Positions 53,703 to 63,713 of a stretch of DNA of 64,000 nt are shown here, in pieces. Where the stretch lies: positions 1 through 64,000 of the forward strand of contig CAVYVC010000044.1 of the NCBI GenBank assembly GCA_963771845.1. The letters are read 5' to 3'. Each line of letters opens with the position of its first letter. The stretch's first letter is position 1. Origin of the DNA: VAZQ01 sp963771845 (GTDB lineage Bacteria; Pseudomonadota; Alphaproteobacteria; Rhizobiales; Xanthobacteraceae). The position numbers and the translations under genes are program-made. The notes under the pieces are model-generated. The model ran no database searches, had not been told where the DNA came from, and saw nothing but the letters and a program-made list of their open reading frames with translations.

Positions 53703-54932
53703 TTGACGACTGTCGAGAAATCGCGCCGGCAGGTACCGGGGCGCGCTTTTGCCTTGGCGCTCGGCCTCGTCGCGTTCATTGCGCCGCTTGCGGTGCATCT
53801 TTTTTTTCCGGTCATTCCGGCCGTGAAAGTGGCGCTCTCGCTCTCCGATGCGGCGGCGCAGTTCAATTTCAGCATCGGGCTGTTTGCGATGGCGGTGGCC
53901 ACGCTCGCCTATGGCAGCCTCTCCGACCGCTACGGCCGGCGGCCTCTGCTCCTGTCCGGGCTGGGGTTGTTCCTCATCGGCAGCGCAGTTTGCGCCATCG
54001 CGCCGACCGCGGCGACGCTTGCGTTGGGCCGAATCGTGCAGGCAGTCGGGGCGGGCTGCAGCACGACGCTGGTGCGCACGATCGCGCGCGACGCTTATCG
54101 CGCCGAGCATCTGATACGCGTGATCGCGTATCTGACGATGTTCTACACGCTCGGCCCCATGATCGCTCCGCTGTTCGGCGGCGTGCTGATTGACACAATG
54201 GGTTGGCGCAGCGTGTTCGGCTTCGCGCTCGTTGTCGGCGCGCTCATAGCCGTGGCTGCCTATGCCTGGATTTTTGAAACGCGCCCGCAGCTTCCTGGTG
54301 CGGCGGATGAGACCACAATCACGCGCGGGTATTTCGAATTGTTCCGCAATCCGGCCTTCGTCGGATACGTCCTGCAAAGCGGCTTTAATACCGCTGCGTT
54401 CATGACCACGGCGAGCGCGGCGGCAACCCTGATGAAGGAATTGCTGGCGCGGTCAGCGACCGAGTACGGCTTCTATTTTCTGGTATTTCCGGTGGGCTTC
54501 TTTTTCGGCAATTGGCTGTCCAGCCGCATCAGCAACCGCCGATCGAACGAGAGCATGGTTCTCGCCGGCTCCGTGCTCTCGATAACAACAATATTGGTGC
54601 AGGCAGCGCTGCTCCTTTCCGGCGTGGTCGCACCATGGAGCCTGTTTGTTCCCGGCTTTTTTCTTACCTTTTCGCAAGGCATCGCCTTGCCCTACGCGCA
54701 GGTCGGAGCCATGGGGACGATTCCGCGGCTGGCCGGCACCGCCGCAGGTGTGGGCGTCTTCATGCAAAACATAGGGGCGGCACTGTTCACACAGCTCTAT
54801 GGCTTTGCAGCCAATGGCACGCCTGCGCCAATGGTGGCGATAGTGGCACTGAGCGGCATTTTGGGGCTTGCGGCCGGTGTGCTCCCATCGCTCTACAAGG
54901 GAAAGACAGCCGGGTGGCAGATGCGGGTTTGA
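53703..54932 (+). CDS. MFS multidrug exporter, Bcr/CflA type
   Basis: This protein of about 409 residues has twelve predicted helices. The MFS motif A-like YGSLSDRYGRRPLLLSGL lies in the loop between helices 2 and 3, and GRIVQAVGAGCSTTLVRTIARD follows. PMIAPLFGGVLIDTMGWRSVF is the Bcr/CflA motif C region. It exports drugs or metabolites in exchange for protons. The start is uncertain. No ATG fits after the preceding gene, TTG 53703 is the best candidate, and a longer frame from 53604 overlaps the receptor gene. Confidence 0.83.
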   Translation: MTTVEKSRRQVPGRAFALALGLVAFIAPLAVHLFFPVIPAVKVALSLSDAAAQFNFSIGLFAMAVATLAYGSLSDRYGRRPLLLSGLGLFLIGSAVCAIAPTAATLALGRIVQAVGAGCSTTLVRTIARDAYRAEHLIRVIAYLTMFYTLGPMIAPLFGGVLIDTMGWRSVFGFALVVGALIAVAAYAWIFETRPQLPGAADETTITRGYFELFRNPAFVGYVLQSGFNTAAFMTTASAAATLMKELLARSATEYGFYFLVFPVGFFFGNWLSSRISNRRSNESMVLAGSVLSITTILVQAALLLSGVVAPWSLFVPGFFLTFSQGIALPYAQVGAMGTIPRLAGTAAGVGVFMQNIGAALFTQLYGFAANGTPAPMVAIVALSGILGLAAGVLPSLYKGKTAGWQMRV

Positions 54933-54987
54933 AGGCCGAGCGGCGCAGAGCATCGGCCGGGTCGAGGAGGGAAGCGCCGGCGCGCGC

Positions 54988-56100
54988 TCACGGAAGATCG
55001 GAAAGAGAAGCGGGCCCGGGCCCCGGCGTGATTCGCATCGGCCATTGTCTGGAATCAAACGGCACCACTGGAGGCAGAAACGGTTTGATGCCGAGCTTGG
55101 CGCTTTCACTGATGATTGCGGCGCGTGCATCGCCTCCCATCAGTTCGTAGTCCATTTGATAGTAATTGCCGAAAAACAGCGCTCCATCCGAGCGGTCGGC
55201 GATGATCCGGGTGAGAGCGTCCATCATCTCATCGGGTGACGTGGTGAAGGAGATGGTCTCGATGAGGATCAGCCGGTCGTTGATCGCCTGCGGCTCGAAA
55301 AATTGCGCCAATACGCTGAACAGCACGTTGTTTTGACGCGTGGCGTAGATCGTATTGCTGGCTGCGTAGGTCTTCTCCCAATCGCCGCCGAGCAGCTTCT
55401 TCCAATCTGCGAGCACTGTCATCCAATGGGCGACCTGGGTCTGCGCTGCCCACTCGATGTCCAGTTTCAGGTGCGGCGCCTGCTTCTTGGTGAATGTCTC
55501 CAAGGCGACGAAGGAGACGGTACGCTTGCCCAAACAATCGTCCATGAATGCAATGTTGTTGTGCAGGATTGTGCGGTCGTTGTCCCTCCACTCCGCCGGC
55601 ATTGGTGTCTCGTCAAGGCCATCCAGGGCGGACTGCATGCGAGAGCGATAGGCAAGCATCGGTGCGCGCCATGACTGATCGGAGGAATTATCGAGATACG
55701 GCCCCACGACCTGGGCGAGCGCCATGGTGCTGTGGTCAATGGATTTGAGCAATTGGTAGACAATTGGCACCGAGGGCGCCTCGAGTGGCGCCTTGCCGGG
55801 CTGATAAAGAATAAACCTGCCCCCCGCTCCCGAGAAAAGCCCAAGAATGACGGGATGTTTGCTAAGAATATTGCGCTCGAAGATTTGGTGAGCGTTGTCA
55901 TAAAGCTCGAACATGCCGGTGTTCAAGGCCAAAACATTCTTCGTTGCGGTCTCGGCCGGACTAGTGGCTGTGCGACCGGAAATCGGCGCCATGTAGGACG
56001 GCAGATCTTCTGCCTTAATCGTCGAGCTGAGCGGGATCGCCAACACAATCGATAAAAGAGAGCTATAGATCAGCTTTTCCAGGAGTGAATGCGTTTGCAT
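54988..56100 (-). CDS. Exported protein of unknown function
   Basis: The 370-residue protein has a signal peptide (LLSIVLAIPLSSTIKAED) and no further membrane segment. It is mostly helical, with ALNTGMFELYDNAHQIFERN and MALAQVVGPYLDNSSDQSWR, and ends in a Pro-rich tail. I do not recognise a family. Its lower GC and less biased codon use compared with the DUF3160 gene nearby fit the resident genome. It is convergent with the MFS gene. Confidence 0.7.
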   Translation of the reverse strand: MQTHSLLEKLIYSSLLSIVLAIPLSSTIKAEDLPSYMAPISGRTATSPAETATKNVLALNTGMFELYDNAHQIFERNILSKHPVILGLFSGAGGRFILYQPGKAPLEAPSVPIVYQLLKSIDHSTMALAQVVGPYLDNSSDQSWRAPMLAYRSRMQSALDGLDETPMPAEWRDNDRTILHNNIAFMDDCLGKRTVSFVALETFTKKQAPHLKLDIEWAAQTQVAHWMTVLADWKKLLGGDWEKTYAASNTIYATRQNNVLFSVLAQFFEPQAINDRLILIETISFTTSPDEMMDALTRIIADRSDGALFFGNYYQMDYELMGGDARAAIISESAKLGIKPFLPPVVPFDSRQWPMRITPGPGPASLSDLP

Positions 56101-56189
56101 TTGCGTGCCTCCAAACTGGACAGACTTTAATGATTGTGGGGGCCACTACTGAGTCGGAGCAAGAGATATAAGCGCGATACAATAACTGA

Positions 56190-57107
56190 TCAGCGGGTGC
56201 CCATCGTTGGGCGCGGGCTGGCAGGCGCAATGGTCGCGAGATAGATGCCGCTGAGCGTTAGGAGTCCCCCGACCGCGTGGAACCATCGCAAGGGCTCCCC
56301 GAGCAACAGGATACCGAGCGCTGCACCGAAGATCGGGAACAGATTACCCAAATACCCCGCGGTCTTTGGGCCGATTCGCATTACGCCAAGATTCCAGCAC
56401 GTGAAACCCACGACGCTCGCTGCCAGGGCAGCGTATCCAACAAGCAAAGCAGCGCTCGAGCTTAGCGGCATTGGCCGCCCTCCCACGGTTTCGAACACGT
56501 AAAGGGGTGCCAGGACCACCAGCCCAGCAACGAATGCCATGACCTGAAACGCGACGAGGTCCATTCCTTTGGGCACGAATTGAATCAGAATCGTTTGGGC
56601 GGCCCACATGCACACCGCGGCCAATATCCACACATCACCGATGTTCAGCACAAGTTGGCCGAGGACGCGAAAATCGCCCTGCGCCACAATGGTCGCAACC
56701 CCGACGATCGAGATAATCACGCCGGCGAGCTGCCGAGCCGTTATTGGTTGAGCGAGAAAGACCCGTGCCGCCAAAAGTATGAGGACGGGAAGAACTGCGC
56801 AAATCAGCGTGCCCTGAACGACCGTCGTATACTGTAGCCCAATATAGTATGCCGAATTAAAACCGGCGACCGTGACAATGCCGAATATGGTCCAGAGGCG
56901 CCAATGCGCCTTGAACAGATCGCGTTGCGCGGACAGTTTGGGCATCGCAACCGGAGCCAAAACGATAAGCGCGATCATCCACCGCCAAAAATTCAGCGCC
57001 AGAGGCGGAACATTTACGTCTTGTGCGACGCGGCCAACGACGGCATTGCCCGCCCAGAGCAGGACGGCGAGAACAATAAATGCGTATCCCAAGCCGGTTT
57101 TGTTCAT
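56190..57107 (-). CDS. EamA/DMT-superfamily transporter
   Basis: The 305-residue membrane protein has ten predicted helices in two EamA repeats. The first begins VLAVLLWAGNAVVGRVAQDV with LALNFWRWMIALIVL. The second contains GDVWILAAVCMWAAQTILIQF and AALLVGYAALAASVVGFTCWNLGV. Family members export metabolites or amino acids; the substrate is unknown. It is upstream of the unknown exported protein on the same strand. Confidence 0.88.
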   Translation of the reverse strand: MNKTGLGYAFIVLAVLLWAGNAVVGRVAQDVNVPPLALNFWRWMIALIVLAPVAMPKLSAQRDLFKAHWRLWTIFGIVTVAGFNSAYYIGLQYTTVVQGTLICAVLPVLILLAARVFLAQPITARQLAGVIISIVGVATIVAQGDFRVLGQLVLNIGDVWILAAVCMWAAQTILIQFVPKGMDLVAFQVMAFVAGLVVLAPLYVFETVGGRPMPLSSSAALLVGYAALAASVVGFTCWNLGVMRIGPKTAGYLGNLFPIFGAALGILLLGEPLRWFHAVGGLLTLSGIYLATIAPASPRPTMGTR

Positions 57108-57353
57108 CGCTCGATTATGCCACGTGATGTGGACTGTCCTTAGAATGGCGCATCAGGACGTGTCGGTCGCGCTGGCCAGTATGTCTCCAGGCCCCGCATG
57201 TTATGGGCCTTGATGCGCGACAAAAAATTTACTCGGTGTGCTTGGCGACACGGGGGGCCATCAACAGCCTTGGCCGAGGGCAGGTCCCGATCGTATGGCC
57301 TCGGGTGAAACAAGCCATCACAGCCGGCCGCCGATCACATTGCGCGGGCTGCG

Positions 57354-59865
57354 CTATTGCCCGGGCGGCGGCATCCCCCACTGACCTCGGATCTCGCCAT
57401 ACGCGTCTGCCATCACGAAGTCGCGGAACTTGCCAACCTGGACAAAGACCCCCGCGATGCGCCTTTTCTTGAGTGCGATCCGGGTCTCGCCTTTTTTCAC
57501 GCTCGTGCGCAGGATCTCGACCGCGACGCGGTGATGATCGAGCGCCTTGATCGTCGCCGGGCCGAGCGCGCGATCCGAGCTCAGCACGAGCTGCCGAGCG
57601 TCGGCGTCGTAGCGAAGCTGGAGCGAGGACGGCGGCGGCGGCGCGGCGATGGTGTAGCCCGCCGCCCACGGCTCGTCCCGCTGGACGAGCGTGCGCGCGC
57701 TCTCGTCGTCGTAGCGTGCGCCGAGCGGGCCGTGCACTTCATACGCGCGGGCGACCGGGCCGACGAATGCGCGCGGCGGGCCGCCGGCGTCGACCACGAA
57801 GATTCCGAGCCGCGGCGCGCTCGCGCCGGCATAGGCCACGACTTCCTGCGATGTGAAATAGTCGGAGATGTAATCGGCGCCGCGCATGCCGTCAGCCTCG
57901 CGGTCGAGGAACAGATCAAAGTACCAGCCGGTGTACATCGGCGGATGGCCGGTGGTGTCGACGCCGAGGTTGACGTTGAGCTCGGCGACCATGCCGAGCC
58001 AGCGGCGCTCGGCCATGGTAAGCGGGCGACCGGCGAGCTCATCGCCGACGATCGCACGGAGCACGCGCAACACCTGCCCGGCGCGCTCGAAATGCGCTCG
58101 AATCCTGCTGTCGTCCTCGGGATCAAGGAGCGCGGCGAGCTTGGCGCCGCGCGCCGCGTAGTCGATGAGCGCTTCGTAGGCCGCCGGCGCCGGCTCGACG
58201 TAACCGTCGGGGATCTCGCAGCCGAATTCGGCGTAGGGCTGTCCTGCAACCAGCACGTAACTGTGCTTGAGCTGGCCATACGCGGCCGCGATCGTGTTGA
58301 GCCGCAGGTCCTCGCCGGCCGGTCCGGTGAGGAACGACGGCAGCGCCCCTTCGGGCGCGTGGGCGAGAGCGCGGATCGCCGCCAACCAAGCGGCGTAAAG
58401 ATCATCGCCGGGCGGGGTGCTCGCCACCTGCGCGCGCGCGACCTCGAGCTCCCGCTCGAGCGTGGGGAATACCGCCAGGTCCTTGGCGAGGTAGGTCTTC
58501 GCGCGATCGAGGCCGAACGTGTAGGCGACGTCCGCGATACCGGCGCGGTGGCGATCCGGGACAGCGCCGTTGACGAGCAGCGTCAGCGCATTGGCGTCGG
58601 CAACGATCCGCGGCCCGATGAGAGTGGCGATTGCGGGCAGTTCGCGCGAGCCCGCGGGCATTGGGTGGAGGCGCGTCGTGCGACGAAAGCGATCACCAAT
58701 TGTCTGCTTGAGCTTCTCGAACGCGTTGCGATCGGTGAGCGAGCCAACCTGCGCGCGCAGCTCCGCGAGCTGCGCGATCGAGACGTCCTCGCGGCGCCCC
58801 GCGAGCGCGGCCCACGCCGCGTCCAGATCGGCGACGGCCTTGGCGGCACCGCTTCGAGTCGCGAGGTCGGCGAGCGCGAGCGCCGCGATCGCCTCGCGCG
58901 GCGTTTCGCTCGGATCGGGCGCCGGGCCCGGCTCGGAGCTTCTCGACGAGCGCGAGACCAGGTTGAATTCCAAGCGCGACGCCCACATCGCCGCGCGGAA
59001 GTAGCGCTGCATCGGTTCCTGGCTCGCGTAGTGGCCACGCGGGACGTATTGCGTGAAGTCGATGAGCCGCGGCCGGCCGAACAGCATCACCGTCGCGAGC
59101 TCGCTCGCCGCCATCGCTTTGGCGACCAGCGCGTTGGCTTCGCGCTCGACCGTGGCGTCGGCGAACGCGCTTTGCGGCGGCGCCTCGGTATCGGCGATCA
59201 GCTGGCGCGCCACCAGGAGATAGAGATCGAGATCGCGCGCGACCTCCGGCGGATAGTCGGGCGCCGCGGCGACGAGCGCGCAGTACATTTCGTCAAGCGC
59301 CTGCGAAAGCATCGGCGAGAGTCGAAGGCGCTCGAGCCGCTCGACGACCGTTTGGTGCGACGCAAAGATCGCATGGAAGATCGAGTCTGCCGTGATGTAG
59401 ACCGGCAGCTGCGACTGAAAGATCTCGATGATAGCCGTGAGTGTAGCTGCCGACCTCGAGCCGGGCGGGCACGGCAAACCCGGCGCGCTTGATGACGGCG
59501 AGCTCGGCCGGCTGGAGCTCGAAGCGCCGAAGGATGGCTTCGAGGAATTGAGGCCTGGCGTTGTGATCCCACGTCTCGTAGGGCGCCGCCGGCACCGGCG
59601 GCTTGCCCTTCAAGATCTCTGCCTCCGCGCGCGCGAGATTGTTGTCGGCGACGGCGCACGGGTCCTTCGCCGACGCCCGCCGATCGTCGTCCGCAGCCGG
59701 CGCGGAATCATCCTGTTTCGGCAGATCGCGGCCGCACACGGCACCAGCGTAGGCCGAAGAGAGCGCGGCGACCGGAGCGTCCTCCTCCACCGCCAGCGCG
59801 AACGCGGACGCCGGAGGCGGCGCCAACAAGCAAGTCAATGCGAGCAAGATCGGGGCGGGGCGCAT
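57354..59865 (-). pseudogene. DUF3160-domain exported protein, frameshifted; possibly foreign
   Basis: The first frame (ATG 59865) has a signal peptide (LLALTCLLAPPPASAFA) and reads to GFAVPARLEVGSYTHGYH. Near 59427 one extra base shifts the frame, and the rest continues from EIFQSQLPVYITADSIFHAIF through VPRGHYASQEPMQRYFRA, PDGYVEPAPAAYEALIDYA, WYFDLFLDREADGM and VDAGGPPRAFVGPVARAYEVHG. This is the DUF3160 layout of about 830 residues, known mainly from my memory of myxobacterial and related genomes. Codon third positions are almost all G/C, so the antisense strand is open for 711 codons. That is unlike most neighbours and suggests transfer. Function unknown. Confidence 0.8.
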
Positions 59866-60295
59866 AGAGTATCCCCTGCGAATGAACGCTCAAAGCTCTC
59901 GTCGCGCCCTTAAGGAACACAATAGCGACATGGCCAAATCGCCGTCAATCCTTGGCGCGCCACAACAGAAATAATTCGATCACAAGTCTGGCACATCGCG
60001 TCATCTCGCTGCACTGCGGAATTTGATCGCTATCGCGACGCAGCGGACATCGATCAAGCCGCACCGATCAAGCTCGATTTATGCGTACGCGCCCAAGATG
60101 AGTGTGTACCGCCTCTGGGCGACCACGCGGCGGCTTGGGGCACGATTGATGAGAATACGTTCTGGTCAGATTTCGGTGAATGAGGGGATCGAACTCGTTC
60201 CAACACAGCCGGCTAAATTAAACCCTTTCGTTGTCTCCCGTCGATTTCGGCCAAATAGAACGCCACGTTATTGCTCGCGCGCTGGGGGTGCCGTC
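59866..60295. other. Region without a supportable gene
   Basis: About 430 bp between the DUF3160 gene and the TIR gene. A plus-strand frame from 60023 is in phase with the TIR gene, but its Arg-rich sequence is unlike a TIR-protein N-terminus. The base composition returns from the extreme GC of the DUF3160 gene to the background. Confidence 0.45.
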
Positions 60296-61764
60296 ATGTC
60301 GATTCACGACACTTTAGCCTCGTTGGGGTTTGCCAGAGCAGGCGGCGGGCGTGCCCGCTCAAAGGCCAGACGAGCCATTTCCCGCCGTGCTGCGCACAAG
60401 ACCGAGGAACAATGCAAAGCAAGGGTGTTCATCTCGTATTCGCGCAAAGATATGGCGTTCGCGGATCGGCTCGATGTTGCGCTCAAGCAGCGCGGCTTTG
60501 AGCCGTTGATCGATCGCACCGACATCTATGTATTCGAGGATTGGTGGCAGCGAATCCAGAGCCTGATTGTACAGGCGGATAACGTGGTTTTCGTGCTGAG
60601 CCCGGATTTAGTGTCGTCGCATGTCTGCACGAGAGAGGTTGAGTTCGCCACCGCACGCAACAAGCGCCTGGCACCAATCGAGATTCGCCCTGTCGATACC
60701 GCAATCATTCCCGCTGCCCTCGAGCGGTGCAACTTCGAGCTGTTCGATAATTCCGAGATGTTCGAGCAGAACGTTGATCGCCTGGCAGAGGCTCTGCAGC
60801 TCGATATCGGCTGGATCAGGAAACACACGGATTTCGGGGAGCAAGCCCATAACTGGTCCGCTGCCGGACGCCCGGGAGGTTTGTTACTCCGCTCGCCCAC
60901 CCTTGAGGAGGCCGAGCATTGGATTGCCTCGCGGCCACGTAATGCGCCGGCGCCCACGTCACAGACACAAGCCTTCATTGCAGAAAGTCGCCGCGCCGCG
61001 TCCCGCCAGCGCGATGTTCTGATCGGGAGCCTGACGGCTGGCCTGATTGCAGCAATTGGGCTTGCGGGTTCGGCGCTCTGGCAGCGATGGATTGCGGAGG
61101 GGAAAGAGTTATCGCGGAGGAGGCGAAACTGACTGCGCAATCCGAATCGGATCGCGCCAAGAAGACATTGGAAGCCGCCGAGCTACTCGCGAACGCCCTG
61201 GTGGTCGATTTTGGGCAAGACCCCCAGGTGCGCAGCTCGCCCGATCTCCAGCGCAAGATATTTGATCGGGCAATCGAGGGCTATGACAAGATGCTGGTGA
61301 CGAATCTCTCGGATCCGGTGATCTACAAGGATCGCGGCAATGCGTACTTGGAAAAGAGGAGTTTCGACGATGCCATCGCCGACTACGATCGCGCGATAAA
61401 GCTTAATCCGAGCTACGGCATCGCCTACAGCAATCGCTGCTGGGCTCGTGTTCTCGCCAACAAGGAACTGCAAGAAGCGTTGTCAGACTGCACCAAGGCG
61501 CTGGCGCTGCTCATTGCGCCGGACGATGTCCGCGCAATAGACAATCTCGGATACGTATATTTGCGACTGGATCGATACGACGATGCCATTGCAAGTTTTA
61601 ATGCAGCGATCGAGATAGATCCGGCATTTGCGTATTCGCTATATGGTCGTGGGCTGGCGAAGCGCAAGAAAAACGATCAGGAGGGTGCGCAGGCCGACAT
61701 GGCGGCAGCGGCGGTGATCAGGCCAACGATCGCCGAAGAGTTGGGCAGCTATGGCATTGAGTAG
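60296..61764 (+). pseudogene. TIR-TM-TPR protein, frameshifted at a G run
   Basis: The first frame has a TIR domain at about residues 43-165. ARVFISYSRKDMAFADRLDVALKQRG opens it, FEDWWQRIQSLIVQADNVVFVLS contains the Glu-Trp-Trp helix where TIR NADases keep their catalytic Glu, and SSHVCTREVEFA follows. A membrane helix (IGSLTAGLIAAIGLAGSALW) lies at about 240-262. At the GGGG run 61099-61102 one base is missing; the next frame gives ERVIAEEAKLTAQSE and three TPR units (YKDRGNAYLEKRSFDDAIADY, AIDNLGYVYLRLDRYDDAI, YGRGLAKRKKNDQEGAQAD). Together they make about 489 residues. It may act in NAD-based defence or signalling; this is inference. Confidence 0.8.
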
Positions 61765-61776
61765 CTTGCAGCCGAT

Positions 61777-61878
61777 TTAGAGGCTCAACGCGAGCAACTC
61801 GACGATGGCTATGCCGATCATCAGGATCGCGAGACTTACCGAGTTGTAGTCGAGCCAGTACCGCCTATATTCACGCAT
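61777..61878 (-). CDS. Candidate 33-aa membrane peptide
   Basis: The ATG at 61878 is preceded by a very strong ribosome-binding site (gagaggggggaacgatc). The peptide MREYRRYWLDYN, then SVSLAILMIGIAIVELLALSL, has an Arg/Tyr-rich polar head and one membrane helix. It is on the opposite strand to the TIR gene and convergent with it. Small membrane peptides of this form can be toxins or regulators of larger membrane proteins. I know of no family for it. Confidence 0.5.
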   Translation of the reverse strand: MREYRRYWLDYNSVSLAILMIGIAIVELLALSL

Positions 61879-62073
61879 GATCGTTCCCCCCTCTCGGCGG
61901 AGTTCGTCAACGAACAGTAAACGCAGACGCCGTGCCGAATCATTTATGTCAACAGCATAGTCGCCGCGCGCGGAAATTCTGTTACTTGTCTCGCAATATC
62001 GAAAATCTTGTTTTGATGTGACTTATCTGCAACAAGAAATCATTTGGAGCTTGCTGATCGACCGGGCGTTGGC

Positions 62074-62123
62074 GGCGGATTACGCGCCATCCGCCTTCGG
62101 CGGATCAGCGCTAATCCGCCCTA
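62074..62123. repeat. Palindromic repeat, GGCGGATTACGCGC family
   Basis: ggcggattacgcgc pairs with gcgctaatccgcc, and an inner hairpin, atccgccttcggcggat, lies between. The right end, cctac, resembles the ends of the GTAGCCCG repeats. It sits just after the 5'-nucleotidase stop. Confidence 0.7.
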
Positions 62124-62128
62124 CGGCA

Positions 62129-63640
62129 CTATTTCACAATGACGCGGCCCTCGATTGCGGTGCGCACCGTGCCAAGGTCTTTGACATAGTCGATGACTTC
62201 ATTCGCGATCAGGGGCGAGTTGCCGATCGGAAGCAGTTGGCTCGCGTCACGGAATGTCGCGTAATCGTCGCCGCCGCGCGCCAGGAAGTCGTTCGTCACG
62301 ACGCGATAGATCCTGTCGGCCTCGATTGGAGCGTTACCGATCTTGAGCGACACAATGCGCTCGCCACGAGGGCGGCTGGCATCGGCCACAATGGCGAGAC
62401 CCGAGACCTGAGGAAAGCGGCCGCTGGGATTGGGCCAGCGTGCAAAAGCGTTCTCGAGAGCGCGCTTGAGGCCGGCGCCGCTGATTGCAATGGTCACGGC
62501 GCGATTGGCAAACGGCATTTCCGCGATGATATCCCTGCGCGTGATGCTGCTGCCGGGGGCGTAGATCCTGCCTCCGCGGATGCCGCCGCCATTCGTTACC
62601 GCCGCGTCTGCCCGGCTCGAGATGCGCATGGCATCGGCAATGAGATTTCCGATTGCGGCCTCCCCGCCGCGCACCGTTGCAACGCGGCTGTCGAGCTCGA
62701 CGGCCGTGGTGCCGATCGCGACGTCGAGCTCTCTGCTCAGATCCTGCTCATATTTCGCAACCACCGCCGCGACTTGCAGGTCGGGCGTGACGCCAGCGGT
62801 ATCAATGATCCGGAATTGCGGCCGCCAGACGGTGGTGCGGGCCCCACCTCGCTCGGTCACCTCCATGGTTACGTCGATCGCAGTCACGTACTGGGCGTCA
62901 TGACTCGACTCGACCATGGCATTGCGTCCGTCAAACTCAAGGAAAAGGTCGTGGTTGTGTCCGCTGAGCAGAAGATCAACGCTGCGGGCCGCAAAGATCG
63001 AGTGGTCCTGCTCGCGCGGCGCATGCACCACAGCGACGACGAAGTCGGCACCCTCGCGCCGCAACGTCTGCGCCTGCTCGCCGACCGTTGTTACGGTGGA
63101 AAAAAACTGCAAATCATCGGGATTGGACGCGCGCGCAGTATCGTCATAGGTGGCTCCGGTCAGACCGACACGAACCCCGTCAAACGTGATGATCGACCGA
63201 TCCTTGAACTTCGGCAGTGCCTCCCCCTGCGCACCGCGCAGATTGGCTGCAAACAGCGCAAACTGTGCCTCGCTCATCCTTTGCAGGAAGACGGCCTTGC
63301 CGAAATCGAATTCGTGATTGCCGGGTACAAAGATATCGGGAGCGATCATGTTGGTTAGCGCCATGATGCGCGCGCCCTTATCAATGCTCGAGATCGGGGA
63401 CGGCGAGAGGGTATCGCCGGCGTGCGCAAGAATGACGTGGCCGCCCTTGGCACGCTCGGCTTTGACGACGGCAGCGAGGCGAGCGAAACCGCCGCGCCGC
63501 TGCCCGTCCGGCATCATCTGATCCGACATCAAATAGATGTCATTGACCAGGATAAACGTTACGCGCGCCGTCGCTGCATAAGCCGCAATGCCGGTGGTGA
63601 GGAGCGCCAGCAGAACCGCAAGCAGGCGAAGCACGGACAT
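62129..63640 (-). CDS. 5'-nucleotidase/metallophosphatase (UshA type)
   Basis: The 503-residue protein has a signal peptide (LLAVLLALLTTGIAAYAATA). The N-terminal metallophosphatase motifs follow: ILVNDIYLM in place of the usual NDxH, HAGDTLSPS, FVPGNHEFDFG and VHAPREQDHS, then LLSGHNHDLFLE. The C-terminal domain carries DSRVATVRGGEAAIGNLIADAMR and TNGGGIRGG, then IAEMPFANRAVTI. It hydrolyses nucleotides or sugar-nucleotides in the periplasm using two metal ions. The first motif has Tyr where His is common. The adjacent ferrochelatase gene is divergent. Confidence 0.9.
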   Translation of the reverse strand: MSVLRLLAVLLALLTTGIAAYAATARVTFILVNDIYLMSDQMMPDGQRRGGFARLAAVVKAERAKGGHVILAHAGDTLSPSPISSIDKGARIMALTNMIAPDIFVPGNHEFDFGKAVFLQRMSEAQFALFAANLRGAQGEALPKFKDRSIITFDGVRVGLTGATYDDTARASNPDDLQFFSTVTTVGEQAQTLRREGADFVVAVVHAPREQDHSIFAARSVDLLLSGHNHDLFLEFDGRNAMVESSHDAQYVTAIDVTMEVTERGGARTTVWRPQFRIIDTAGVTPDLQVAAVVAKYEQDLSRELDVAIGTTAVELDSRVATVRGGEAAIGNLIADAMRISSRADAAVTNGGGIRGGRIYAPGSSITRRDIIAEMPFANRAVTIAISGAGLKRALENAFARWPNPSGRFPQVSGLAIVADASRPRGERIVSLKIGNAPIEADRIYRVVTNDFLARGGDDYATFRDASQLLPIGNSPLIANEVIDYVKDLGTVRTAIEGRVIVK

Positions 63641-63713
63641 CTGGCTCTCTTTCGGTCACGCCTGCGGGCTTAGCACGCATGCAAGGCGGCGCGCTATCGC
63701 GTATGCTGGGACC

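Noticed and set aside
57357..59492. 711-codon open frame on the plus strand
   Set aside because: It is the antisense shadow of the DUF3160 gene. It is Arg/Asp/Val-rich with no domain or leader and arises from the extreme GC3 of the real gene.
62018..63358. 446-codon plus-strand frame
   Set aside because: It is antisense to the 5'-nucleotidase, whose motifs are all present on the minus strand.
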